From Micromonospora sediminicola (GTDB lineage Bacteria; Actinomycetota; Actinomycetes; Mycobacteriales; Micromonosporaceae), in the NCBI RefSeq assembly GCF_900089585.1, contig NZ_FLRH01000004.1, positions 1,729,001-1,793,000 on the forward strand: a DNA stretch of 64,000 nt, given 5' to 3'. Shown one piece after another: positions 17,267 through 25,642 of this stretch. Under the pieces are notes generated by a model. It did not search any database and was not told the origin of the DNA. It saw only the letters and a program-made list of their open reading frames with translations. The position numbers were made by a program, and so were the translations under genes. Positions within the stretch are counted from its first letter, which is position 1. Each line of letters opens with the position of its first letter.

Positions 17267-18115
17267 TCAGCGGTGCACGATCTCGTAGACCTCGCGGCGA
17301 CGCAGCCCGTACGTGGTCGCGACCTCGGTGATCGCGTCCCGCCGGGACGTCCCGGCCGCCTCGCGCTCGTCGACCGCGGCGCGCAGCGTCTCGTCGTCCG
17401 GCCGGGCCGCCGGCTGCGGTGACGCGCCGGCCACCACCAACGTGATCTCGCCGCGCACGTCGCCCGCGGCGGCCCACTCGGCCAACTCGCCGAGCGGCCG
17501 GCGGACCACCTCCTCGTAGGTCTTGGTCAGCTCCCGGCAGAGCGCGGCGGGCCGGTCCGGGCCGAACGCCTCGGCCAGGTCGGCCAGCGCCCCGGTGATC
17601 CGGTGCGGCGCCTCGAAGAGCACCAGCGTGCGCTCCTCGGCGGCGAGCGCGCGCAGCCGGGACCGTCGGGCGCCAGGGGTGCGGGGCAGGAAACCCTCGA
17701 AGCAGAACCGGTCGCAGGGCAGCCCGGACAGCGCCAGCGCGGTGGTGACCGCGCTCGGCCCGGGGGCCGCGGTCACCGGGACACCGGCGTCCAGCGCGGC
17801 GCGGACCAGCCGGTAGCCGGGGTCGGAGACGCTCGGCATGCCGCCGTCGGTGACCAGGGCGATCGTGTAGCCGGCGGTCAGCACGTCGACCAGTTCGGGG
17901 GTACGCCGCTCCTCATTGCCCTCGAAGTAGGAGACGATCCGGCCGGGCACCGTGACGTCCAGGTCGCGGGCCAGCCGGGTGAGCCGCCGGGTGTCCTCGG
18001 CGGCGACCACGTCGGCGGTGGCGAGCGCCTCGCGGAACCGGGCGGACGCGTCGGCCGGGTTGCCCAGTGGCGCACCGAGCAGCACCAGTCGCCCAACCTC
18101 GGACATTTCACCCAC
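17267..18115 (-). CDS. rsmI: 16S rRNA (cytidine1402-2'-O)-methyltransferase
   Basis: The 282-residue tetrapyrrole-methylase-fold enzyme modifies C1402 in the ribosomal P site. Family motifs are GRLVLLGAPLGNPADAS at the N terminus, AAEDTRRLTRL, VTDGGMPSVSDPGYRLVRA and FEGFLPR. The usual start motif reads TPIGN in most bacteria and APLGN here. GTG at 18115 has GGGAG 8 nt upstream; ATG at 18106 is also possible. It is divergent from pmt, the same arrangement as Rv1003-Rv1002c. Confidence 0.94.
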   Translation of the reverse strand: MGEMSEVGRLVLLGAPLGNPADASARFREALATADVVAAEDTRRLTRLARDLDVTVPGRIVSYFEGNEERRTPELVDVLTAGYTIALVTDGGMPSVSDPGYRLVRAALDAGVPVTAAPGPSAVTTALALSGLPCDRFCFEGFLPRTPGARRSRLRALAAEERTLVLFEAPHRITGALADLAEAFGPDRPAALCRELTKTYEEVVRRPLGELAEWAAAGDVRGEITLVVAGASPQPAARPDDETLRAAVDEREAAGTSRRDAITEVATTYGLRRREVYEIVHR

Positions 18116-18186
18116 GGCGTGCGCTCCCTCATCGACGGTCGTACCAATTTCGGAGACGACGTACGCCACCGGGCACCCTCGCAGCC

Positions 18187-18192
18187 TACGAT
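18187..18192 (+). promoter_or_regulatory. leaderless -10 box for pmt (TACGAT)
   Basis: TACGAT ends 6 nt before the GTG at 18199. No Shine-Dalgarno sequence is visible. Confidence 0.5.
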
Positions 18193-18198
18193 CGCCGG

Positions 18199-19884
18199 GT
18201 GACGAGTGCGTCGACAGCACAGAGCGCGAACGCCGAGCTTTCTCCCGACGACCGGGCCACCGGCTCCCCGGGCGACACCGGCGGGGGTGGGATCCCGGCC
18301 GCCGTCCGCCGCCGGCTCGCCACCGTCGACGACCGCATCGGTCGGGGGCAGGCCTGGCTGGCCACCGGGGTGGTGGTGGCGATCGCCGCGATCCTGCGCT
18401 TCGTCGGGCTCAGCCACCCGCCGGGCAAGATCTTCGACGAGACCTACTACGCCAAGGACGCGTACGGGCTCATCGACCGCGGGGTCGAGTGGAACTACAA
18501 GGACAACGGCCCGTCGTACGTGGTCCACCCGCCGCTGGGCAAGTGGCTGATCGGGCTCGGCGAGTGGGCCTTCGGCTACCAGGACGCGGAGACCAACATC
18601 TCCGTGCCGGGACACCTCGTGACGACCGCCCCGGAGTTCGGCTGGCGCTTCGGCGCGGCGCTGGCCGGCACGGTGTCGGTGCTGCTGCTGGTGCGCATCG
18701 GCCGGCGGATGTTCCGGTCCACGGTGCTCGGCTGCGCGGCCGGCCTGCTGCTCGCGCTGGACGGCTTCCACCTGGTGCTGTCCCGCTCGGCCATCCTCGA
18801 CATCTTCCTGCTGCTGTTCGTGCTGGCCGCGTTCGGCGCGCTGGTGCTCGACCGGGACGCCCGACGGCGGCGGTGGGCGCGGGCGCTGGAGGCGGGTCTC
18901 GACCCGACGCTGCGGGGGCGGGCCGGGCGGCCGGCGTCGGGCTGGCGGGACTGGCCGTGGTGGCGGTTCGCGGCCGGGGTGCTGCTCGGCTGCGCCTGCG
19001 CGGTGAAGTGGAGCGGGCTCTACTTCGTGCCGGCGTTCGCGTTGCTGGTGCTGCTCTGGGAGGTCGGGGTCCGCCGGTCGGCCGGGGTCCGTCACCCGTG
19101 GCGGGACGCGGTCCTCGACGAGCTGCCCTGGCTGCTGGTGGCCGGCGTGCTGATGGTGGCCACCTACGTGGCGACCTGGTCGGGGTGGCTGCTCAGCGAC
19201 GACGGCTACTACCGCCTGGCCGCCCGCTACCCGAACACGCCCGGGCTGAGCGACACCCCGGTCATCGGTCCCCTGATCAATCTGTGGGAATACCACAAGG
19301 CCGCGTACGGCTTCCACACGCAGCTCGACGACCCGCACAAATACCAGTCCTGGCCGTGGCAGTGGCTCCTGCTCGGCCGGCCGGTGGCGTTCTACTGGTC
19401 CGGCGACGGCAACTGCGGCGCGTCGAGCTGCGCCTCCGAGGTGCTGCTGCTGGGCACCCCGCTGCTCTGGTGGTCGTTCCTGCCGGCGCTGGCCGCGACC
19501 GTCTGGCTGGGTCTGGCCCGGCGCGACTGGCGGGCCGGGGCCATCCTGCTCAGCGTGGCCGCCGGCCTGCTGCCCTGGTTCTGGTTCGCGCTGGACGGGC
19601 GGACGATGTTCTCGTTCTACGCCGCGCCGGCGGTGCCGTTCCTGGTGCTCGCGGTGGTCTACGTGCTCGGCGCGATCGCGACCCCCGCGCCGGTTTCCGC
19701 GACGGCGCCGCCACCGAGCGCCGAGCAGGTCGGTGACCGACGACTGGTGGGCGGGATCATCGCGGGCGCCTACGTGCTGCTGGTGGCGCTCTGCTTCGGT
19801 TACTTCTATCCGGTGTTCGTCGGCCGGCTGCTGCCCTACGCCGACTGGTCCGCCCGGATGTGGCTGGACGGTCGCTGGATCTGA
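18199..19884 (+). CDS. pmt: protein O-mannosyltransferase (GT39, Pmt)
   Basis: The 561-residue polytopic protein is of the Rv1002c type, which transfers mannose from polyprenyl-phosphate mannose to Ser/Thr of secreted proteins as they cross the membrane. The first loop holds the catalytic acidic pair in KIFDETYYAKDAY near residue 85 and VHPPLGKWLIG. About ten membrane helices are visible, and the C-terminal end has YFYPVFVGRLLPYADWSARMWLDGRW, typical of the family. The N terminus is a 40-residue hydrophilic tail. It is likely leaderless. Secreted Pro/Thr-rich proteins elsewhere in the window, such as the endoglucanase linker, are plausible substrates. Confidence 0.94.
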   Translation: MTSASTAQSANAELSPDDRATGSPGDTGGGGIPAAVRRRLATVDDRIGRGQAWLATGVVVAIAAILRFVGLSHPPGKIFDETYYAKDAYGLIDRGVEWNYKDNGPSYVVHPPLGKWLIGLGEWAFGYQDAETNISVPGHLVTTAPEFGWRFGAALAGTVSVLLLVRIGRRMFRSTVLGCAAGLLLALDGFHLVLSRSAILDIFLLLFVLAAFGALVLDRDARRRRWARALEAGLDPTLRGRAGRPASGWRDWPWWRFAAGVLLGCACAVKWSGLYFVPAFALLVLLWEVGVRRSAGVRHPWRDAVLDELPWLLVAGVLMVATYVATWSGWLLSDDGYYRLAARYPNTPGLSDTPVIGPLINLWEYHKAAYGFHTQLDDPHKYQSWPWQWLLLGRPVAFYWSGDGNCGASSCASEVLLLGTPLLWWSFLPALAATVWLGLARRDWRAGAILLSVAAGLLPWFWFALDGRTMFSFYAAPAVPFLVLAVVYVLGAIATPAPVSATAPPPSAEQVGDRRLVGGIIAGAYVLLVALCFGYFYPVFVGRLLPYADWSARMWLDGRWI

Positions 19885-19910
19885 CCCCGGCCGAACGGGG
19901 GCACGAAAAA

Positions 19911-19958
19911 GCGCGCCCCGATCGCCTGCCACGGGGGAAGCGGGCGATTGGGGCGCGC
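19911..19958 (+). terminator. 16-bp hairpin after pmt
   Basis: GCGCGCCCCGATCGCC pairs with GGCGATTGGGGCGCGC (one G-T pair) across a 16-nt loop. It begins 27 bp past the pmt stop codon. Confidence 0.75.
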
Positions 19959-20151
19959 AAGACAGAGCTTAACCACACTCCGGCAGCGGCACAACGGGTG
20001 CGGGCGGGTCAGATTTCCGACCAATGCGCCACCCCCCGAAAGGTTTACATCGGGCAGCTAACGGTGGGTCATATTCCGGAAGCTCAGCGGGGCCGACGGA
20101 GGGGCGCCCGGGGAGGGGCCCACCCGGATGATCTTCCTAAGTGGATCTCAC

Positions 20152-20157
20152 TACACT
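20152..20157 (+). promoter_or_regulatory. leaderless -10 box (TACACT)
   Basis: TACACT ends 7 nt before GTG at 20165 and lies in a locally AT-richer stretch. It decides the start of the vWA gene over GTG at 20141. Confidence 0.5.
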
Positions 20158-20164
20158 TCGCCCG

Positions 20165-21454
20165 GTGATCAACAAGAGACGATCGACGGCCGTCCTCATC
20201 GGACTGCTGGCGGCGACCGCGATGATCGGTCCGAGCCCCGCCGGGGCCGACGACGAGACCACCGAACCCGCCGCCGAGCCGCCCAAGGTCGAGCTGGTCC
20301 TCGACGTCAGCGGCTCGATGCGGGCCCGCGACATCGACGGGCGCAGCCGGATCTCCGTCGCCCAGCAGGCGTTCAACGAGGTGGTCGACGGCCTGCCCGA
20401 CGAGACGCAGCTCGGCATCCGGGTGCTCGGCGCGACCTACCGGGGCAAGGACAAGAAACAGGGCTGCCTGGACACGCAGCAGATCGTGCCGGTCGGCCCG
20501 GTGGACCGCGCGGCGGCCAAGGCCGCGGTCGCCGGGCTGCGACCGACCGGCTTCACCCCGGTCGGGCTCGCGCTGCGCTCCGCCGCGCAGGACCTGGGCA
20601 CCGGCAGCACCGCCCGACGGATCGTGCTGATCACCGACGGCGAGGACACCTGCGCGCCGCCCGACCCGTGCGAGGTCGCCCGCGAGCTGGCCGCCCAGGG
20701 CACCCGGCTCGTCGTCGACACGCTGGGCCTGGCCCCGGACGAGAAGGTACGCCGGCAGCTGCTCTGCATCGCCGGCGCGACCGGCGGCACGTACACGGCG
20801 GCGCAGAGCGCCGACGAGTTGACCGGCCGGATCAAGCAACTGGTCGACCGGGCCCGGGACACGTACACGGCCACCCCGGCCGTGGTCGGCGGCGCGGCGG
20901 CCTGCGACGGCGCGCCGCTGCTCGCACCCGGCGTCTACAGCGACCGGGAGAAGTTCTCCGAGCACCGCTGGTACCGCGTGCCGGTGCGCCCCGGGCAGGA
21001 GCTACGCGCCTCGGTCAGCGTCGCGCTGGACCGCCCGGTCAACCCGGACTACGGCGTGCTGCTGCGGGCCACCGCGCCGGACGGGCGGGAACTGGTCCGC
21101 GGCGTCGACGCCGGCAGCGGGCGTACCGACGTGGTCTCGGCCGGCCTGCGCTGGTCGGCCGCCGAGGAGGAGGACGCGGCGAGCCCGGAGCCGACCCCCG
21201 GCGGGACGCAGACCGCGCGGACCGTCTGCCTGGTGGTCAGCAACTCGTTCGCGGCCCGGGCCGGCACCCGGGCCGAGCCGGGAATGCCGGTCGAGCTGAC
21301 CGTGGACGTGGTCGCCGCCTCCCCCGCCCCGGACGGGCCGGACCTCGGCCGAGGCTGGGTCCTGCTGCTCCTGCTCGCCGTGGCCGGCCTGGTCACCGGG
21401 CTGCTCGCCGGCCTGCTCACCCGCTGGTGGGTGGCCACGTGGAGGGAGAACTGA
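20165..21454 (+). CDS. secreted, C-terminally anchored von Willebrand factor A protein
   Basis: The protein has 429 residues. A signal peptide (NKRRSTAVLIGLLAATAMIG..AGA) is followed by a vWA domain (about 42-235) with the MIDAS motif DVSGSMRARD, the Thr of RPTGFTPVG and Asp of LITDGEDTC. A beta-rich region follows, then an Ala/Pro linker and a C-terminal membrane helix (WVLLLLLAVAGLVTGLLAGLL) with a short basic end. vWA domains bind protein partners through a metal ion, so a cell-surface adhesion or sensing role is inferred. The next gene starts 2 bp after its stop, so the two form an operon and probably act together. Confidence 0.85.
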   Translation: MINKRRSTAVLIGLLAATAMIGPSPAGADDETTEPAAEPPKVELVLDVSGSMRARDIDGRSRISVAQQAFNEVVDGLPDETQLGIRVLGATYRGKDKKQGCLDTQQIVPVGPVDRAAAKAAVAGLRPTGFTPVGLALRSAAQDLGTGSTARRIVLITDGEDTCAPPDPCEVARELAAQGTRLVVDTLGLAPDEKVRRQLLCIAGATGGTYTAAQSADELTGRIKQLVDRARDTYTATPAVVGGAAACDGAPLLAPGVYSDREKFSEHRWYRVPVRPGQELRASVSVALDRPVNPDYGVLLRATAPDGRELVRGVDAGSGRTDVVSAGLRWSAAEEEDAASPEPTPGGTQTARTVCLVVSNSFAARAGTRAEPGMPVELTVDVVAASPAPDGPDLGRGWVLLLLLAVAGLVTGLLAGLLTRWWVATWREN

Positions 21455-21456
21455 GG

Positions 21457-22230
21457 ATGCGTACCCCGATTCGCCTCGCGGCGGCGGCGGCCGCCGCGGG
21501 CCTGGCCCTCACCCCGGCCGCGGCCCTCGCCGCCCCCAGCCCGTCGCCAGGCGCGACCACCGTGACCAAGGCCGGCACCTCGTTCCTCACCGCCGCCACC
21601 GTCACGGCCGGCCAGCCGGTACGGGTGGGCGCCTCCACCGGCGACCACCTGTACTGGTCGTTCCGGGCCGACGCCGGCCAGGTCCACGAGGTCGGCGTCA
21701 CGGTCACCTTCCCCAAGCGACGCAGCGGCGCGTCCGCCTGGACGGTCGACGTCTTCGACGGACTGCGCCGCCGGCAGGCCTGCACGGCCGGCGCGCAGAC
21801 CCCCACCGCGGACACGGCGGCGACCAGCGTGACGCTCGGCTGCACGCTGCGGCGGGTGCGGCCGTGGGCTGAGCCGTGGTCGGGCGACCCCCTGCCCGGC
21901 ACCTACTACGTCCGGCTCTCCGTCACCGACCTGCCCGAGCCGGACCTGGGTCTGCCGATCGAGGTGGACATGCTGGTCGGCGCCGCCGACTCCGGCGGCG
22001 CCTCCGGCGACGACGGTGAGCTGGCCGCGCCCCTGGTGCCGAACACGCGGGCCGGGACGCTGCTGACCGCCGAGCCGACGCCCGAGCCGGTGGCCGAGGA
22101 GGAGACCGACCTGACCGGCTGGCTCCCCGAGGCCGGCTCGCGCTGGGTCTGGACCGGCGTGGGCGGCGTGCTCGCCGCCGTGGCCGGCGTGGCCGGTTTC
22201 GCCCTCACCCGCCGGCCCCGCCGCCCCTAG
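21457..22230 (+). CDS. secreted membrane-anchored partner of the vWA protein
   Basis: The protein has 257 residues. It has a signal peptide (IRLAAAAAAAGLALTPAAALAAPS), an extracytoplasmic beta-rich domain of about 170 residues with two Cys (QACTAG and LGCTL), an acidic Pro/Glu linker, and a C-terminal membrane helix ending in RRPRRP. The extracytoplasmic part (DHLYWSFRADAGQVHEVGVTV and GTYYVRLSVTD) resembles the putative beta domain in the C-terminal half of the upstream vWA protein. The ATG at 21457 follows GGAGGG. No family is recognised. The tight spacing suggests a two-component surface complex. Confidence 0.8.
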   Translation: MRTPIRLAAAAAAAGLALTPAAALAAPSPSPGATTVTKAGTSFLTAATVTAGQPVRVGASTGDHLYWSFRADAGQVHEVGVTVTFPKRRSGASAWTVDVFDGLRRRQACTAGAQTPTADTAATSVTLGCTLRRVRPWAEPWSGDPLPGTYYVRLSVTDLPEPDLGLPIEVDMLVGAADSGGASGDDGELAAPLVPNTRAGTLLTAEPTPEPVAEEETDLTGWLPEAGSRWVWTGVGGVLAAVAGVAGFALTRRPRRP

Positions 22231-22289
22231 AACCGCGACCGGTGGCCGCCGTGAACCCGACGCGGCGGCCACCGGGAGCGCCGGGCTGC

Positions 22290-22559
22290 TTAGAACGTCC
22301 GCGGGCCGCGGGGCACCCATCCGATGAACCGGTCCTGGAGCGCGGTGACCGGCGCGGCGCGCAGGTCGTGCGTGGCGGCGGCGAGACACGAGCCGAGGTA
22401 GACGCTCAACGACGCCCGGTCGACCTCGTACTCGTGCAGCAGATGGTGGCGTTTCGTGGCGCACGGCCAGTCGTCGCCGCACGAGCCGCAGGTCCAGTCG
22501 GGGGTCACGGGGACATGTTCGCCGGCCCGTGGTTCCGACGCCTCCGCACCGGGCGTCAT
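22290..22559 (-). CDS. small CxxC protein of unknown function
   Basis: The protein has 89 residues. The centre contains WTCGSCGDDWPCATKRHHLLHEY, with three Cys and two His that could bind one zinc ion. The pattern W-C-x-x-C-G-x-x-W-P-C occurs in small actinobacterial proteins of unknown role. The ATG at 22559 has AAGGAG 7 nt upstream, which strongly supports translation. It is divergent from the phosphopantetheinyl transferase region. There is no signal peptide and no membrane helix. Confidence 0.75.
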   Translation of the reverse strand: MTPGAEASEPRAGEHVPVTPDWTCGSCGDDWPCATKRHHLLHEYEVDRASLSVYLGSCLAAATHDLRAAPVTALQDRFIGWVPRGPRTF

Positions 22560-22650
22560 CGGCGACTCCTTCCAGTTCGTACCAGTGGTGTGTGGACGCT
22601 GCCTCCCCCGCGACGTTGGTTCAGCGCCGCAGCGCGCTCCCGCGTTACGG

Positions 22651-22656
22651 TACGTT
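22651..22656 (+). promoter_or_regulatory. -10 box placed for a leaderless start at 22663 (TACGTT)
   Basis: TACGTT ends 6 nt before GTG at 22663, which opens a 10-codon frame rather than the long downstream frame. It probably drives the phosphopantetheinyl transferase mRNA. Confidence 0.4.
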
Positions 22657-22662
22657 CACCGA

Positions 22663-22695
22663 GTGTCCCCGTCACCCACCGCCGCTCGTGCGTGA
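22663..22695 (+). CDS. possible 10-residue leaderless ORF overlapping the PPTase start
   Basis: GTG at 22663 lies exactly 6 nt after a TANNNT box, reads MSPSPTAARA and stops with TGA at 22693-22695. The GTG of the phosphopantetheinyl transferase (22688) is inside this frame, in another phase. The arrangement suggests coupling by termination and re-initiation. It could also be fortuitous. Confidence 0.3.
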   Translation: MSPSPTAARA

Positions 22696-23344
22696 CCTGC
22701 TGCCGTCCACCGTCGCCGTGGCGGTGGCCGGCCCGGCCGACTGGTCCGGCGAGCTGCTGCCGGCCGAGCTGGCCGGGCTGGGCGACCGCGCGGTGCCCAG
22801 CCGCCGGCGCGACTTCACCGCCGGTCGGATGTGCGCCCGCCGGGCGCTCACCGCGCTCGGGCTGCCGCCCACGCCGGTGCCCGCCGGCCCCGACCGCGCC
22901 CCGGTCTGGCCGCCCGGCGTGGTCGGCGCGATCACCCACACCGAGGGCTACTGCGCCGCCGCCGTCGCCCGCGCCGCCGACCTGCGCGCGGTCGGCATCG
23001 ACGCCGAGCGGCACCGGGCACTCTCCCCCGGCGTACGGCGGAAGGTGTGCCTTCCCGACGAGGAGGCGGAGCTGGCCCGCCTGCCCGCCGGACTGCCCTG
23101 GCCGACGGTGGTGTTCAGCGCCAAGGAGACCGTCTACAAGATCTGGCACCCGGTCGTCGGCACCTGGCTGGGCTTCCCCGACGCGCGGGTCACGCTCGAC
23201 CTCGACGCGGGGACGTTCCGGGCGGAGATCGCGCCGGCCCGGCTCGCCGCCGCCCCGGTGGCCGATCCGCCGCCCTCGATGACCGGTCGGTTCGCGGTCG
23301 ACGACGATCTGGTCCGCACCGCCGCCGTTCTGCCACGTCGGTGA
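22688..23344 (+). CDS. 4'-phosphopantetheinyl transferase (Sfp/EntD type)
   Basis: The 218-residue enzyme transfers phosphopantetheine from CoA to a Ser of carrier proteins of polyketide, non-ribosomal peptide or fatty acid synthases. The signature pairs are present: GIDAERHRAL (Mg ligand region) near residue 105 and FSAKETVYKIWHP near 140, with the RRRDFTAGRMCARRAL segment typical of the EntD branch. GTG at 22688 is the only in-frame start near the conserved N terminus. It has no ribosome binding site and may depend on the short upstream frame. No biosynthetic cluster is nearby, so it is probably a general-purpose activator. Confidence 0.92.
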   Translation: MRDLLPSTVAVAVAGPADWSGELLPAELAGLGDRAVPSRRRDFTAGRMCARRALTALGLPPTPVPAGPDRAPVWPPGVVGAITHTEGYCAAAVARAADLRAVGIDAERHRALSPGVRRKVCLPDEEAELARLPAGLPWPTVVFSAKETVYKIWHPVVGTWLGFPDARVTLDLDAGTFRAEIAPARLAAAPVADPPPSMTGRFAVDDDLVRTAAVLPRR

Positions 23345-23419
23345 GGGCCTGACGGTCTGGTTGCCGCCGGCTTGTACCGTCGTTCCGACTGAAAATCCCG
23401 AAGGTGCCCAAGGAGTACG

Positions 23420-24514
23420 GTGAGCCACCCTCAGCCTCCGTCCGGGTCGCAGGACCCGAACCAGCAGCCGCCGGAACCGCCCACACAGGCGTTTCCCACC
23501 GCGCCGATGCCGCCGGTGTCGGGCAGCCCGTACGCGCCGCCGCCCGCCCCGGGCACGCCGCCGACCTCGGGCGCGCCGTACGCTCCGCAGCCGCCGACCT
23601 CCGGCGCGCCGTACCCGCCGCCGCCCGCGCCGACCGAGGCGTACCCGTCGTACCAGCCGCCGGCCGCGCCCACCGAGGCGTACCCGTCGTACCAGCCGCC
23701 GGCGCCGACCGAGGCGTACCCGCCCGCGCCGCCGGCCCCGGGCGCGTCGTATCCGCCACCGGGTGGCGCGTACCCGCCGCCGGGTGGCTACCCGCCGCCC
23801 GGTGGGCAGCCGCCCTACCCGCCGCCGCCCGGGCAGTACCCGGCGTCCGGGCCGTACCCGCCCCCGCCGGGGCAGCCGTTCGGGCCGCCGGCCAAGAAGT
23901 CCAGCAAGAACGTCTGGATCACGGTCGGCATCGTGGCGGCGGTCATGCTGCTGCTCTGCTGCGGCGGTGGCATCTTCGCGATCTACAGTGGCGCGAAGAA
24001 GACCAAGGAAGCGATCGACACGCTGCCCACTCCGGGCGTCACCTACAGCAACCCGATCGGTGACACCCCGACCGGCGACACCTCCAACACGCCGCAGCCG
24101 GGCACGACCGACGACAAGACCTTCGACATGCCCGCCGGCGACAAGCTGATCGTCAACGACGACGAGGGCACCGTCGAGATCACCGTCGGCAACTTCCGGA
24201 CCAAGAGCGCCGCGTGCCGGGAATTCATGCCGGGCCCGAAGAACGGCACCTTCCTGATCGCCGACGTGACCGCCGAGGTCACCAAGGGCACCGGGTCGAT
24301 CAACCCGTTCTTCTTCACCTGGAAGGCGGCGGACGGCACCGAGGAGAACGGCATCGGTGGGGCCTTCTCCGGCTGCGGCAAGCTGATGACCTCGGGCAAC
24401 AACCTGCCCGCCGGCTCCAAGCGCAGCGGCCAGCTGATCTTCGACGTGAAGGACCAGAACGGCGTCGTCGAGTACGAGCACCACCTGCGTACCGCCGGGT
24501 CCTGGAAGCCCTGA
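23420..24514 (+). CDS. proline-rich membrane protein with DUF4352-like domain
   Basis: The protein has 364 residues. Residues 1-155 are a Pro/Tyr/Gly-rich cytoplasmic tail built from repeats such as PPTSGAPY and PTEAYPSYQPP. A membrane helix follows (VWITVGIVAAVMLLLCCGGGIFAIY), then a Thr/Pro linker and an extracytoplasmic immunoglobulin-like domain of the DUF4352 type (about 230-360; MPAGDKLIVNDDEGTVEITVGNF, FLIADVTAEVTKGTGSINPF). GTG at 23420 has AAGGAG 5 nt upstream. Two Cys in the outer domain could pair. The function of the family is unknown. Confidence 0.85.
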   Translation: MSHPQPPSGSQDPNQQPPEPPTQAFPTAPMPPVSGSPYAPPPAPGTPPTSGAPYAPQPPTSGAPYPPPPAPTEAYPSYQPPAAPTEAYPSYQPPAPTEAYPPAPPAPGASYPPPGGAYPPPGGYPPPGGQPPYPPPPGQYPASGPYPPPPGQPFGPPAKKSSKNVWITVGIVAAVMLLLCCGGGIFAIYSGAKKTKEAIDTLPTPGVTYSNPIGDTPTGDTSNTPQPGTTDDKTFDMPAGDKLIVNDDEGTVEITVGNFRTKSAACREFMPGPKNGTFLIADVTAEVTKGTGSINPFFFTWKAADGTEENGIGGAFSGCGKLMTSGNNLPAGSKRSGQLIFDVKDQNGVVEYEHHLRTAGSWKP

Positions 24515-24630
24515 CCCCGCGTGACCCCGAACGGGGGCCGGTCCCGCCCGGGGCCGGCCCCCGTGTCCGTTCGGGCGGTCCCGCCGGGCCGTCCGGACAT
24601 TTCCATGTGCACGTGCCCACCGCCGGTTGC

Positions 24631-24636
24631 CACGCT
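24631..24636 (+). promoter_or_regulatory. possible leaderless -10 box (CACGCT)
   Basis: CACGCT ends 6 nt before ATG at 24643. It departs from TANNNT only at the first base, and no Shine-Dalgarno is present. Confidence 0.3.
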
Positions 24637-24642
24637 CGGCGC

Positions 24643-25359
24643 ATGGCCCACGAGACCACGATCCCGCTGCTGCCGTGTCGTTCCCTGGACGACGTGGCGC
24701 CCTTCTACCAGGCCCTCGGCTTCCAGGTCACGCACCGGCAGGAGCGGCCGAACCCCTACCTGGCCCTGCGCCGGGACGACCTGAACCTGCACTTCTTCGG
24801 CATGCCCGAGTTCGACCCGGCCACCTCGTACGGCAGTTGTCTGGTCGTGGTGGACGACCTGGTCGCCATCCACCGCGCCTTCGCCGCGGGCCTGCGCGCC
24901 GCCTACGGAAAAGTGCTCGTCTCCGGCGTGCCCCGGATGACCCGGCCCCGGCCCCGCGCCAACCAGGACGGGCACTCCGGGTTCAGCATCGTCGACCCCG
25001 GCGGCAACTGGATCCGGTTCGTGGGCCGCGCCACCGCGCCCCACACCGACGACCGGGGCGGGCTGGCCCGCGCGCTGCGCAACGCCGTGGTGCAGGCCGA
25101 CTCGCGCGGCCGACCGGATCAGGCGGTCCGGATCCTCGACGGCGCGCTGGCCCGCCCGGACGCCGCCGACGACCCGGCCACGCACGTCGAGGCGCTGGTC
25201 TACCGCGCCGAAGTGGCCCTGGTGCTCGACCGGCCGGAGGACGCGCGGGAGTGGCTGCGCCGGGCCGGGGCGGTGCCGCTGGACGAGGATCTGCGCGACC
25301 GGCTGGCCGATACGCTGCGGCACGCCGCCGACCTGACCGCCGCGCTGCCGCCCGGGTAG
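24643..25359 (+). CDS. VOC superfamily protein with helical C-terminal extension
   Basis: The protein has 238 residues. The N-terminal 130 residues form a glyoxalase/bleomycin-resistance fold (IPLLPCRSLDDVAPFYQALGFQV, DLNLHFFGMPEF, GFSIVDPGGNWIRFV). Metal ligands of the fold are partly present. The C-terminal 105 residues are Ala/Arg/Asp-rich helices that look like two to three TPR-type repeats (RPDQAVRILDGAL, EALVYRAEVALVLDRPEDAREWL). The VOC-plus-TPR fusion is unusual, and the substrate is unknown. Bleomycin-type drug binding is possible but not shown. Confidence 0.85.
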   Translation: MAHETTIPLLPCRSLDDVAPFYQALGFQVTHRQERPNPYLALRRDDLNLHFFGMPEFDPATSYGSCLVVVDDLVAIHRAFAAGLRAAYGKVLVSGVPRMTRPRPRANQDGHSGFSIVDPGGNWIRFVGRATAPHTDDRGGLARALRNAVVQADSRGRPDQAVRILDGALARPDAADDPATHVEALVYRAEVALVLDRPEDAREWLRRAGAVPLDEDLRDRLADTLRHAADLTAALPPG

Positions 25360-25465
25360 CCGTCCCCACCTCACACCGCCGGACCAGGCGTGGTGGACGC
25401 CCGGAGTCGTGGGGGGACGCGCCGGACGCGCTGGCTCGCCGACCGGTGCGGTGAGTGCCGCCTTG

Positions 25466-25577
25466 GCGCGTGGGTGCGCGGCGCGCCGCCCGGGCGCGTG
25501 GGTGCGCGGTGGGCCGCCCGGGCGCGTGGGTGCGTGGTGGGCCGCCCGGGCGCGTGGGTGCGCGGGTTTGCCGACCG
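25466..25577. repeat. 28-bp tandem repeat, about four units
   Basis: The unit GCGCGTGGGTGCG-x-GGTGGGCCGCCCGG begins at 25466, 25494, 25522 and 25550, an exact 28-bp period. The middle copies are nearly identical and the outer ones degenerate. The period is not a multiple of three and no supported gene covers it. The flanking stretch 25360-25642 (283 bp) shows nothing else. Confidence 0.85.
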
Positions 25578-25642
25578 GGCCAGCGGGGACGCGGCCGGGA
25601 CAGGCGGCGACGGTGGCCGCACGACGATCCGGGGAGGCGGCG

